A stretch of 33,513 bases of DNA from Chloromonas sp. AAM2 (Eukaryota > Chlorophyta > Chlorophyceae > Chlamydomonadales > Chlamydomonadaceae), in assembly GCA_004335635.1 (NCBI GenBank), contig QAXH01002352.1:1-33513 (forward strand), written 5' to 3'. A program made the position numbers and the translations under genes. The notes under the pieces were generated by a model, which did no database searches, was not told the origin of the DNA, and saw nothing but the letters and a program-made list of their open reading frames with translations. Below are positions 1 to 12,600 of this stretch, in pieces (position 1 is the stretch's first letter; each line of letters starts with the position of its first letter).

Positions 1-10
1 TGTGTGTGTC

Positions 11-89
11 TGTGGGTGTGGGTGTGGGTGTGGGTGTGGGTGTGGGTGTGGGTGTGGGTGTGTGTGGGTGTGGGTGTGGGTGTGGGTGT
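11..89 (+). repeat. (TGTGGG)n microsatellite
   Basis: About 13 units of TGTGGG with minor breaks. It lies in the PKS intron just after exon 24. The Trp/Val or Gly/Val reading frames across it are artefacts. Confidence 0.95.
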
Positions 90-94
90 CGCAC

Positions 95-697
95 CTGGAA
101 GTGTGGGTGTGCCGGTGCGGAGCCACAGGGTGCAGCCACCAGTTGTGGCACTGACACAACAGCCCCTCCAGAAGGATGCATCGACCGGGTGGCCACACAG
201 CCTGGCTGAGTGTCGCCTGGCGCTGGCAGTGCCGTGCATGCACTGGATGCCTCCACAAGCTGCATGCGAGCGGAGGGCGACTCGCTGGCCGCTGTGCGCA
301 GAAGTCCCCATACGCCCGCAGCGCCAAGGTGGCCCGCCGTGGCAGGCGTGGAGGCCGGACCACAGGCGGAGGCGGCCAGAAGCGGGGCGGCGCATGCCAT
401 GGCAACAACCAGATGAAGAGCGGCCAGGGCGGGTTGGGCCGGCTGGGCGGCTTGGTCGGACAGCAAGGCCACACTTTGCAGCAACTGAAGTGCTCCCGCT
501 GGCAGGTGAAAGCCAGGCCTGCACTTGGGTAGAATAAGGCACAAGCTGTCCTGGCCACTAATGGCAGCCGCCTGGTCTGCACTGCCGCCCACAGAGAGCT
601 GAACTGTTTCTGCTGAATGTCCACGTGCCTGGGCAGCTGCCCTGGCACCGGCAGCAACGGAAACCGGAGCTTCAGCAGACCACTCCACGGTATACAT
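95..697 (-). other. PKS domain: ketoreductase, N-terminal structural part (truncated by window)
   Basis: From about residue 2533, MYTVEWSAE begins the usual KR structural subdomain. [15 protein letters not shown] and then [14 protein letters not shown] match the AGLWGLxRxxxxE landmark. The exon ends at HPHFQ with donor GTGCGA at 94-89. The NADPH-binding and catalytic half must lie beyond the left edge. Confidence 0.82.
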
Positions 698-3600
698 GCA
701 GTTGCGGTCTTCGTCACCTGCTCGCTCTGGCTTGGTAACCGCTGCTGCCTGGCGCTCTGCTGCCGCGCCATGTGCTGCTGTGGCCTGTCCTGGCCCGGCA
801 GCGGCCACCAGCCGTGACAGCCCTTCCACGCCCAGGCCAACTGTCTCCAGACCATTCACCATGGCAGGACCTTGGCAGCCGCTATGCAGGAGGTACGTGC
901 CAGTCTGTGTCCGCTGAGAGGCGTCATCAGGTGCACCGCTGAACGCAGCCCACATTTGGCCAGGGACGGTGCCACTGCAAGCATCTGCCGCCCCCGGCCA
1001 CCCTGCTGCGGCACCCAGCCCTGCACCTGTAACTGCCATCCCCAGTTCCGCTGGGCTTGGGCTTGGTGCGGGCGCGGTGTAGAGTGCGGCAGACACGGGT
1101 ATTCGTGCCACAGGAGGGGCTGCACCGACCGGTATGGCACCTAGGTGGAAGCTGGCGTCCAGAGAAGCAGGCAAGCACTGATAGCCAGCGCCCCCGATGG
1201 GAAGCATGCTATCGGGTGGGGCGGCCAGAGATGCGCAGCCAGCGGGTGTTGGGTTAGCTGTAGCTTGTGCCTTGGCACGTGCGGTTGCCTGCCCTGCAAC
1301 CCCCAGCATCACAGCGATGCGGTGCAGGCGGGCCAACCGCGCTATCTCCTCAGGTGTGCGTGTCTCTGTTCTTTTTCTGGTGCATGTCTGCACTATCTGC
1401 CCTGTGGCATGGGCCACCCAATCCCCGTGTCCGTCAGCAGCATACCCGCTGTCACCCGCTGTGTGAAGCATACGCACGGCACCCGTGAACGTGTCCACAC
1501 CACACGCCAGGACGACGCCGGGCCCGTTTGCGGCCATGTCCGGCAGCAGAAGGGGCCGCGAGATGGCAATCCCTGCGATGCCCCAGGGCGCCTGGCCACC
1601 CGCCGTCTGTGGCGGGAGCAGGAATGTGTTTGCGGCCGCCAGGCATATCTCCATCATGGCCGCGGCGGGCAGCAGGGGGCGGCCGGCCACCACATGATCC
1701 CACAGCCACGCAAGGCGGGGAGTGGCGTCAAGCCTGCACATGCAGCAATCACAGTGACATGAACACGCTGACTCAGGGTGTTGACTCAGCCTGGATTGCA
1801 TGTCCAAAATGCTGCACATTGCAATTGAACGGCCCAACCAGTGCGTGGAGGGTTTCAATGGCATGTGACCCATTCATTGGCGAACGGGTTTCAATGACAG
1901 GACAGTCTACTGATGGACATGTGGCCCTGTTTCCATCGCGTTTACAGCTGCCTGTACCAGCGAGACGTTGAGCAGTCAGTGAGCATTGAGCGTCCACCTG
2001 TTGCTGTTTCTTCACAGGCTTAAGGTGCTGAGCTCACCTGCATTGGAACAGGCTGCTTTGCTTTGCTGCAGACAAGCCGGTGAGCATGGGGTGGTGGGGT
2101 GGGTGCACCCACATACGCTCATGCTCCCAGGGCATGACACCCTGATCGGCCTGGGACGGCGAATCGGCCGAGCGAGGCCCCGGTGCCTTGCCTGCCGTGC
2201 CGGGGGCGCCAGGGGATGCCACCAACAGGTGGGCGTTGGTGCCCTGCACAGATGGTGGGGTTTCAGCGAGTTGAATGAACAAGGCAGCAAGGCCTTCTCT
2301 GTGTCTTGTTCATTTGTAAGAAACACAAGTCAAGTCTGGGCATGACAAACCCAGCCCATACAGACCTAGCCCAGCTGAGCGTGGTCGTACATCAATTGGG
2401 ACTGCTGTACAAGCAGAGCGGCACTCTCAACAAGCAAGTAAGTAGGAAAAACAATTGAACGAAGCACTGCGTCCAGGGAGCACATTGGACGTAGATAGAT
2501 ATGAGCTGTTGTAAGAATGCTGTGACAATTAGTTGGACAGGTGCGGCACCGTGCCCAGGGAGGAGTCCATCCAAGTGCAAGCCACTCCCGTGCTAACATC
2601 CTTAGGCATGACTCAATGACGCATGTGAACACATAGCTGTACCTGGAATGCAAAGCCGCTGATGCCTTGCAGTCCTGCTTGGCCGCCCTGCTCTGTGCGT
2701 GGGCAGGGCGCAGCGGCTGCCTGTCGTGGCAGCAGCACCTTGGACGCGCCGTTGGGGGTGGCTGCCAGCTCCACTGCAATGCCCAGCATGGGGTTGAGGG
2801 AGCGCAACTGCAGCAGGGGGCTTATGCACTGCTGGCCCGCCTGGTGGGATGCGCGGCACAGGCCCAGGATACCTACAGACAGTCAAGGGGAGACCATGGA
2901 GTGTGCTTTCACGCAAACTGTCAATGACTTGGCAGGGGTGTGTGTGGCTCGAATATTTTGATCTCAACAGGTTACTCGTGGAAGGCTGTCATGATACTGG
3001 CACGCCAACATTCTTTGAGTGGCATGCAGGGCTATGTGTGCGTGTCAGCTCGCCTGCACCTGACAGAAACCCGCTGCTCACCCGCTGCTGGCTCCGCATG
3101 TCCCATCTGGGACTTGAGTGCGGTCATGGCGATTGGCTGTCGCCCGTCCAGAATCTGCTGGGTGCCGGGTGCAGTGCCCTTGCTTGTGGTGGTGTAGACA
3201 GCCATGGCTGCATACATCTCAATGGGGTCGCCAAGAGGGGTGCCTGTGGAACGAACACAAGATTGACACACGTGTCCTTGAGCTTTGCTCAGCGCTGCTG
3301 GCACAACATCTGAAGCCGATGGTTGCCAAGGTGCGGGCATCAAGTGAAGTGTGCTGACAGGTACTAACATGACAAACACAAGTGTCGACGAGCTCTGCTC
3401 AGCCCATGTGCAGGCGCTGGCACTGCCTCTGGACCCAGGTGAGATGTGTTAGTGATGTGGGTAGCTGTGAAGCAACTGGCAGGCAGAACCTGCGCTCCTA
3501 CCTGTTCCATGCATTTCCAGCCCTGTTACGTCCCATCTGCTGAGGCCTGCGTCGGCCAGGGCGGTGCGGATTACAGCCTGCAGGCACGCAGAGAATTGGC

Positions 3601-6600
3601 AGTCACAGCGCAATCAATAAACCAACTGTCAGCAGCCTGAGGTTTTGTTTGTCCAGGCCTGACATGTCCAGGCGCAAGCCAAACAGTTGTGCGTGGCATC
3701 ACCTGCAATCAAAGGCCTACCTGCTGACTGGGCCCATTCGGAGCAGTAAGGCTGCTGCTGCGGCCGTCCTGGTTGACCGCTGTGCCCGTGAGTACAGCAA
3801 GCATCGAGGTCGAGACGATTGCTGAATGGCCCGCTGCTCCCATCCGACGCAGTACCACCGCACCCATGCCCTCGGCGCGCACGTAACCATCCGCTGAAGC
3901 GTCCAAGGTCTTGCAGCGACCGTCCTCAGCCAACATGTTGGCTCTGTTGCACGCCTGAACAAAATGAGCCATGGCGACGGTTTGTCAAATGCCATAGCTT
4001 CAGCGTGAGGCATTTTGCTGTGAACTGAGTGGATGTGCGAGCTGCAGCCTGGCCCGGTGCGCCGACTTACCAGTGTCCAGGAGCTGACCAGGGTCAGGTT
4101 GACGCCCAGGCTTGTCGCGCTGGACACATCGCCATGTGAAAGTGCCCTGGGAAGCAAGGCAAGAAGGCAGGCATGCAAGCGATAACGTTCCGCACAATCC
4201 CCAGGGGTTCGGCAAGTTCGGCTTGGTTTCCCTCAGACCAAGCCAACGGCTGGCCAACACGTGCATCAACGGAGGATTCCAAAAGCCTCAGAACAGTGAC
4301 CGCACCAGCGGCTCCGGCATGCCACACCTGGCAGCCAAGTGCGTTGCGACGAGGGAGGACGAGCAGGCTGTGTCGACGGTCATCGCAGGGCCTCGCAGAC
4401 CGAATGTGTAGGCAAGACGGCCTGACGTGACGGACAGATGCGCGCCTGTTGCGTAGTATGCAGCCAGAGGTGTATTCTGTTCCAGCGTGATGCGTGCGTA
4501 TTCAAGCTGCGATACGCCCACATAGACGCCAGCAGAGTCGTGGCCACTGCCGTTGCTTGCAAGGCGCGGCTGGTTGCGCGCGTCGGCAGCAGCAGCGGAA
4601 GCAAAGCCCTCGAGCAGCAAGCGCTGCTGCGGATCCACCAGGGTCGCCTCGGCCCTGCTCATACCAAAGGCCTGCAAGAGCGCACAAACCCTTTCTGCGC
4701 TCGGGCCAACTGACATGAATTGAACGCACACACTGACCCTTGGACACATGACGCCAAACATGCGGTTCGAGAGAGTGCTCCTTGCGACTACCTTACCCAG
4801 GTGTTGGGTGGAAAGCATATCCCATGCCGGGAGCGTCAGCAAGCAGACTAACCGCTGACAATCGCATCTGTGCATTGCAGGGTGCTCACCTGCGCGTCAA
4901 ACATGTCTGCGCCCATTACGAAGCTGCCAAATCGTGCATGCGCTTCCAGGTCGTTGGCAGGCAGAGGCACAGGGCTGTCCACGTCCCATCGCTCCAAGGG
5001 CACAAGGGAGGGCCGGTCAGCCAGCCACTGGCCGGAGCCACCACTGTTTGAAGCCGCACCCGGAGCCTCCAACGCAGCCCAGCCACCATATCTGGAAAGC
5101 ACCAGACAGTGGCAGATGTTGTACTTGTGTTCATGCATACGGCATTCACGTTCATGCCCTGCAAGTCCTGTTCGCTGTCATGTGAGTGTGGCCACTGGTC
5201 CCTCTGACGCCAGGCACAGTACCGGCTACCAACCGTCCAAGAGTTGGTGTGTGTATACTTCACCACGTCTGCACCAGCATCACAGGTCACTCACCCTGGA
5301 GCACGCTGCACCATGGCAGTGATGGCCAGGTGGCCCGGGGCTGGTGGCGGCGGTGCTGAGAGGGGGGCGCTGGGACGGGCTAGCGGGGCGGGTGTCAGGG
5401 TGATCGGGGGCCTGTGCAGGCTGGCTCTGGGTGTGCTGGCTGTCATGACCTGCTGTGCAGCTGGAGCGATTGGCTCTGGAGCGGAGAGCACTACAGGTCG
5501 CTTCAGGTTCAGGTTGATGACCTGGGCGTCCTGTTCCAGATACTCTGCCATGGAAGCGATGGTCGGAAAGTCAAACGCCAGCGTGGGTGGGAGTTGCACG
5601 CCCAGCTGCGACTCCAGCGCAGAAGTCAGTGCCACAGCAGCCGTGCTGTTCAGACCTGTCAGCAGGCAGAAGCAAGGTAGCAGGTAGAATGAGCAAACAG
5701 TACTCAACTCCAGGCTCAATTCCAGGCAATTGTAGGCTCTAATCAGTGGTCACTGATTAGAGCCTACATGATTAGGCTTGATGCTACTACACTCTTATCA
5801 ACGCAGGTGATTGATCAAGTGACGGCACACTTGCCAAGCTTGCTTGCAGACGCATTCCCAAGATATGCCACAAAGCTCTACCGTGTATTGCTTAGTCGTT
5901 CTGTCAGCCTCGCACCTGCTGACATGAGTGGCACGTCTGCAGCGGGTGAAGTGCCCGGTGACAAGGCCAGCACCTGACACACGGCCTGGCGCACCAAGTC
6001 AAGTATCTGGGTCTGTCCTGGCGGAGAGATGTGCTGAGCCACCGCGGGCCCTGCGCCTGCTCCTGCTCCTGCCTGTGCACTTGCAGGGGTGGGCCTTGCA
6101 TCGTAATGCCCTCCATGCTCTTGCTGTAGGTACTCAGCCATTGAAGATATGGTGGGGAAGTCAAACGCCAGGGTAGGCGGCAGTTGCACACCCAGCTGGG
6201 CTTCCAGGGCAGATGTCAGGGCCACAGCGGCGGTACTGTTCAAGCCTGCAGACAAACCAGGATAATCACCTCTCTCTGAGGCCTATCAGGAGATAAGCCG
6301 GTGAATGCAAGTACATCTTAGTATTGGCCTCCGTCAATTTCACACCAAATGTCCGTGAAGCCAAGTAGTGTTTTGCTTGGCCTCTGAGAGGCTAAGCCTT
6401 ACACGTAATCGCCCAGCAGGCATGATGCCACATGCATCTGCTCACCTGCTGCCATGAGGGGAGTATCCGGAAGCGGCACAGCGCCCGGTGATAGGGCCAG
6501 CACCTGACACACGGCCTGGCGCACAAGGTCAAGTACGTCAGACTGAGTAGTGGGTGTCTGCTGGCTGATGCCTGTGCCGGAAGTGGCAATTGCAGGCTGC

Positions 6601-9600
6601 CCTGCATGCTCCTGCTGCAGGTATGCGGCCATGGAAGCGATGGTCGGAAAGTCAAACGCCAGCGTGGGTGGGAGTTGCACACCCAGCTGTGCTTCCAGTG
6701 CGGAAGTCAGTGCCACGGCAGCTGTGCTGTTCAAGCCTGCAGGCAAGTGAGCAAGAAAGCGGCTGAGATCAATTGAGTGTGAGGACATCAAGAGCTGCAA
6801 TGGAAGTGGACCACGGGTTGATGCGCCGCAGCTGTCGGCGTGGTTTTCACAGGGACGAACGATTGATACCAAAAACACCTCAGTGCGCGATTGTTTGTCT
6901 GCCGATGCACTGTTGTGGTTGCAGCATGGCTGAACACATAATCCACGACGCATTCCTTGAATTCTACCCTAACCAACCCTATCCTACCCTATCAGTACTG
7001 TTGATGCGATCCAATACCTTGTCTGAACGTTGCCTACCATTCATCGAGCTTCATGCGCATGCCCCCATCTCATGATGCTCTGTGCATACATGTCACGTCT
7101 GAGCCGCTTACCTGCTGCCATGAGTGGTGTGTCTAATGGCGGTGAAGTGCCCGGTGCCAGGGCCAGCACCTGACACACGGCCTGGTGCACAAGGTCAAGA
7201 GCACGGGAAGACTGCATAGAAGACGCGTTCAGGTCCACACCAGTGCTGGGAACGCCAACAGCAGACACGTATGGCGGCTGCTGCACAAAGGAGTCTTTGC
7301 CGCTTGATGCAGGCATGGGCAGGGCTGCCGCCTGCCTTGTGAGTGCTTGCTGCTGCAGAGCAGGGAGATCCTGCAGGTATGCCGCCATCTCATGACCGCT
7401 GGGAAAGTCAAACGCCAGCGTGGGTGGGAGTTGCACACCCAGCTGTTCTTCCAGTGCAGAAGTCAGTGCCACGGCAGCGGTGCTGTTTAGGCATGCCGAC
7501 ATCAGGGGCGCATCCGCTCCCGGCAGTTGGGAGTCTGCCAGGCCCAGCACTTGGCCAACTGCGGCCATCACCACTGGCAGGAGACTAGCAGTGCCAGCGC
7601 GTGTAACGGAATCACTGCTAGCTGCAGCGCTACCAGCTGCAGTGCCAGCACTGGCTGATACAGGGGTCGTCTGTTGCCTTGGCATGGTGCTGACAGCAGC
7701 AGACTGAGCAAATACGCTGTACAGTGGAGGCAGGCCTCGGCCAGCAAGCATGATGACATGAGCCAGTCTAGCTGGTGACTGCAGCACCGCCGCTGGCACC
7801 AGAGCAACGTGAACTGCAACGCGGGCATGAGCTGCAAAACGCTGAGCTGAGACTTGCAGTTGATGCGCATCAGGTCCACTGGCGTCTACAACCAGTAAGA
7901 CCAGCAAGCGGCGTGCTCCCAATGCAACTGCATCGCTTAGTTGCCGCTCGACAGCCTGCATTCCTTGCTGGCCGCACACCACAATGCATGTGGAGTTCGC
8001 CATAACCAAGGTGCTGAGTGGCTGTGTCTGGTCCGGTGAAACAGTGACCAGGCCGGGCAGAGCAGCTGTCACCGCGGCATGAACAGGTGCAGCGCTGTTA
8101 GTATGGCTTGAAGGGCTGCTGGTTGCCACAGGATTGGGCTGTTTCCTTGACAGGGCGCTGACGTTGACGCCGGCGCTGGGCTGAGCAAGCACACTGTACA
8201 GTGGTGGCAGGCCTCGACCAGCAAGCATGATGACGCTAGCCAGTCGGGCAGGTGACTGGAGCAATGCTTGCTGCACTAGAGCCACGTTTATCGCGACATG
8301 AGTCCGAGCTGCAAAACGCTGAGCTGAAGCTTGCAGCTGCTGTGCATGCGGTCCATCTGCCTCTACCACCAGCAAGACCAGCAAGTGACGAGCACCCAGC
8401 CCAACCGCATCACCCAGCTGTTGTTCAACTGCTTGTGTGCCTTGCTGATCGCACACCACAATGCACGTCGAGTTGGCCATTACAAGGGTGCTGAGTGGCT
8501 TTGTCTGGCCAGGCGCCATAGTGACTAAGCCAGGCACGGCAGCTGCCACTGCGGAGTGAACCGGCTCTGAAGCAGCTGTTGCCGGCCCAGCAGCTGCAAA
8601 CAGAACGCAGCCTGCAGGCGGCAACCCGCTCAGGGCGGCTATCACAGCTGCTTGGAGCATCTGCTTCTGCATGACCTGATAGTGTGTTATCAGTGCCACG
8701 TGGACGGCAGTGGCATGTGTGGCGGCTGCACGTGATGCTTGCTGCTGCAGGGCGGGCGTCAGCTGTGCGGCATGGTAGGCTGAGGGTACCACAACCAGCA
8801 CCAGGGTGTGACGTGCACCGCCCCACACGGCTTGCTGGATGATCTCCATGACGCGGCTGGCCTCCTGGCCCTCAGGAGCAACACAGGGTACGAGTATGGT
8901 CGCCCCACGCGACATGGAAGCCAGAGGCAGCCTGTTGCCAGTAGCGATAGCGGCAAGGCCTGGAATGGCCCTGGCCACATGCTGTGCAACAGCCACAGCG
9001 GTCAGAGGCAGGGTCGGTGTATGCACTCTAATGCTGCTAGCTGCTGGTGGTGTGGAGGTGTCTGGGCTGGGAGCTGGGGTCTGCGTCACAACCGGTGCTG
9101 GCGCCCGTGCAAGTGCAGATGCTGTGGTATGCAGGCGCCTGAGCTCTGTTTTGAGCACCTTGCCTGAGCCCGTGGTAGGCAGTGCACCCATAAGGCGCAG
9201 GGCGGAGGGCACCTTGTAGTGCGCCAGGCGCTCGCGGCACCACGCCTGCAGCCGGCCTGAAACCAGTGCAGCCGTGGGGCCAGCAGCAGCCGCGCCAGGC
9301 GGAGAGCTGCTGAGCTCCTGCATCAGGGTGGCTGCGGCGGTGGCCGGTAGCCCAAAGGCTGTCTCCTGAGCGGAGGCACTCGGCACGAGGGTGACGGCGG
9401 CTGCCACCATCTCCCCCATCAGAGCGCTTTCAACGCCGTAGGCCGAAGCCTGGGCCACACCGGGGTGGGCCTGGAGCACGGACTCAACCTACAATCACCA
9501 TCCAAAGAAGCACGTTGTTGACGCACAACCATAGGCAAACCCTATTACCCTGGCCAGCCCTAGCCAATCCTAGCCCTAACCCTAGCCCAACCCTATTCAA

Positions 9601-12600
9601 ACCCGCTTCGTAAGCTTGTTGACCATTGCCCAGTCCCAGACAGTCCGCCACTCACCTCGGTACAGTACACGTTCTCCCCGCCGCACAGAATCTGCAAGTG
9701 TGCAGGATGGAAACTACTTGATGAGCAGGCAGCTCAAAGCTAAGCACAACAACATGATTGTTGCCCACACACGGCTGTGCCGTGTGCTCTTAGTCGTTTT
9801 GCTCCTGGTGTGCACTGCTTCCAAACATACTACGCCTGTCAAAGTCGCCCACACACAGCACAGTTGCGTTTGCCCTTGAGTCATTCCTCACCATGTCCTT
9901 GACTCTGTCCACCACCCGCACGTATCCGTCCAGCCCCACGCTGGCGAGGTCACCGGTCCTGAACCAACCACCCGGGGCAAAGGCCTCCTGCTGCACTGAG
10001 GCTGGCTTGCCCCAGTAGCCTGCGGAGCACAGGACAACGTACATTTGTTTACATCAAAGAAGCCTGTCATAGGACAAGATGCAAGGTGCTGGGCACCGCC
10101 CTGATCTACACTCAGCGAAAAAAGCAAAACGAGTGAAAACCAAGCAGGCATGATGTAAAGTGCAAAGGCATGACAGGACAGAGTAGAAAACAAGCGCACA
10201 GTTCAGAAGCCGGCTGACCTGACTGTCCGAGGCCTACGTGCGTTGTGTCAGACATCAGGAGCGGCTGTGTGTGGACTGAGGTGCGATGGTGTTCCGGCCT
10301 GCTCAGTTATCCGTGCCTAGGATGGTCTTGTCCACATCGGGAGTGCCAATGCCTGTCCTGTCATGATGTCCAAGGTGCTTCAACTGCTGCAATGTTCCCC
10401 CATGGCTCATCAGTACCCACCTGAGAACACTGTGGGTCCGCGCACCCACAGCTCGCCCACTTCGCCGCTGCCAGGCTGCACATCCCCAACCTCTGACGCC
10501 TGGGTCAGGCCCGATGATGCTGAAGCGGGTGCCTGGTCTTCCGTCGGCCGCACCACCCTTAGGTGAATGAGCGCAAAGGGCCGGCCGCTGGAGCACACCC
10601 GGTCCAGGAGGGCGGAGCAGCCCGAGGCAAGGCCCTCGCCGGCACCGGGGCCGGTGGTGCTGGCCATCAGAACCTGCACATAGGGACATTTTAGCACGGC
10701 ACTGGATGACAGGGGAAAGGCTTAGAGGGATGAACAATCGTAAACAAAGAGCAACAGGGGGGTCCCGAAACTGGGGGCACAGCAGCCGCGCTGCTACGGA
10801 CTTGCAGGGTCCACTGGTGATGGAGAACGTACCTCGTGCCAGTTGCTGGGCAGGATGCTCATGCTGATCTTCCCTGCAGCAGAAGCACAGGGCAACCAAA
10901 GTATGTGTCTATAAATACAGGGTGTGTCTAAGAAACTGACGTTCGGGCGTAACGAAATCCAACACAGAATCAAGACATAGAAGGATACAATTGAAGCAAC
11001 TGTCCTTCTACAGCCACGTTGGAGTGCAAGCTGGCCATGGCCTGCCACAGTGACCTACACTAGCTGCGAGCTTATCAACCAAAGGCTCAAGAATGTGCAC
11101 GGCATTTCTTGCATTCATGCAGTGTCTTCACTCACCGCAGCACTCGGTCATACCGTAGCTCACGAAGAACTCACAGCCCAGGGAGGACACCAGGGACCGG
11201 ACCTGCCAGTCAGCCAAGCAAGAAATACCATCACTGTCAGTTGGCTCTTCACATACACACAGTCAAGGCACGCTTAGCTGCCTGCATCACCCTTCTACCA
11301 CAAGCATGAGCATGATGCGCCAGAAGTGTTTGCCAGAGTGGTGTTTTCCAGAGATAGAGAGAGTTTCAGAGTTTAGAGGAAGACAGCTCTGATGAAAACT
11401 GAATCCATCATCTACGTGCAGTGTGTGTAGTGCGTATCAGTGAGACACAAGGCGAGGGATGTGCGGCCAAGCGGGGACAAGTCGCATGGCACGCTGTCAT
11501 GTGTTGGTCCTGCTTGTGCTAGTTGGTGAGCAACGTTCATGTTTGTGTCATCATGAAACCCAAGCGCAGGTTTGATGATTCTCTCTTTTGGCGGATAGCT
11601 TGCATCTTGTGCTTGTCCTTGTGCCGTTGCAGCTTGTGTGGCACGGGCAGTGTGCCGTTTGCTTAACTCACCACCGCCGGGGGTTGGGGTGATCCTCCAC
11701 AGCTCATGACCCTGAGGCTGGACAGGTCCAGTGCGGGAAGCAGGGGCTGGGTAGCCATCATGGCAGCCATGGTACTGGCGACATTCAGGGCAGTGATGCG
11801 CTCACGCTCTGAAGCAGCACAGGCCAAGGGCAAAGGGCATTTACGTCAATTCACTGGCTGTCGTCCGAAGGTTGCAAATTTGAAACTGGCAATGACTCAG
11901 GGATCGGCTAGCGTTGACTAGGGTTGGAGCTGTTTTAACGCATCCTTGACTCAGCCCCGCGCGATTCCACTTGGTAGTTCATGGTGCGTGCGCTACACGA
12001 ATCTGGCAACGTCGATGAGCAGTCGCACTCACCGATGGCGAGCAGCGCGTCCAAGGGTCGGAACACCGGCAGCGTGACGTGGCGGCCACCCAGCAGGGTG
12101 ATTGCATAGGCAGCGAATACGTCCACGAGATGGAAAAGGGGCGCAAAATGGCCCCAGATGTCCCCGCTATGGAGGTTCATCTCTGCGACAGCGTCGCAGG
12201 GCATGAGTGGCGGTCGGAACGGGCGCATGCTTAGTTGGTTCCGGTCTAGGTCAGGTTTACAAGAGGGGTGCCGGCGTGACTTAGCTGTTCGTCGCACCTT
12301 TGATGGTGCCCAACGCATGCAGCACGACCACCGCATGGCTGAGCACGACACCTTTGGGCAGGCCAGTGGTACCACTGCAATCAGGCACGTTTTGTGTGTC
12401 AGGAGCGTTGTGGGCCTTGTTATTCTAAATAGACTTAGGGAAGCGTTCAGTGCGCTGTGCATCAGTTATGTTTGCAACACCCAGTCAGACGAGTGTCACA
12501 TGCGTGCTAGTCCCTTCTGCAATCCTTAGGTGGCGTACCTGGTGGCTAACATGGCCTGCGGTGGACATTGTATACATGGCCATTGGGTACCATGCACGCT

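Noticed and set aside
4..537. Plus-strand open frame with VWVWV and GVGVG repeats
   Set aside because: It is a translation of the TGTGGG microsatellite and the antisense of PKS exon 24, whose minus-strand frame encodes real KR sequence.
8252..9219. Several plus-strand frames of 80-126 codons opposite PKS exon 12
   Set aside because: They are antisense shadows of GC-rich coding sequence; the minus strand encodes the ligase C-terminus and the half-KR repeats.
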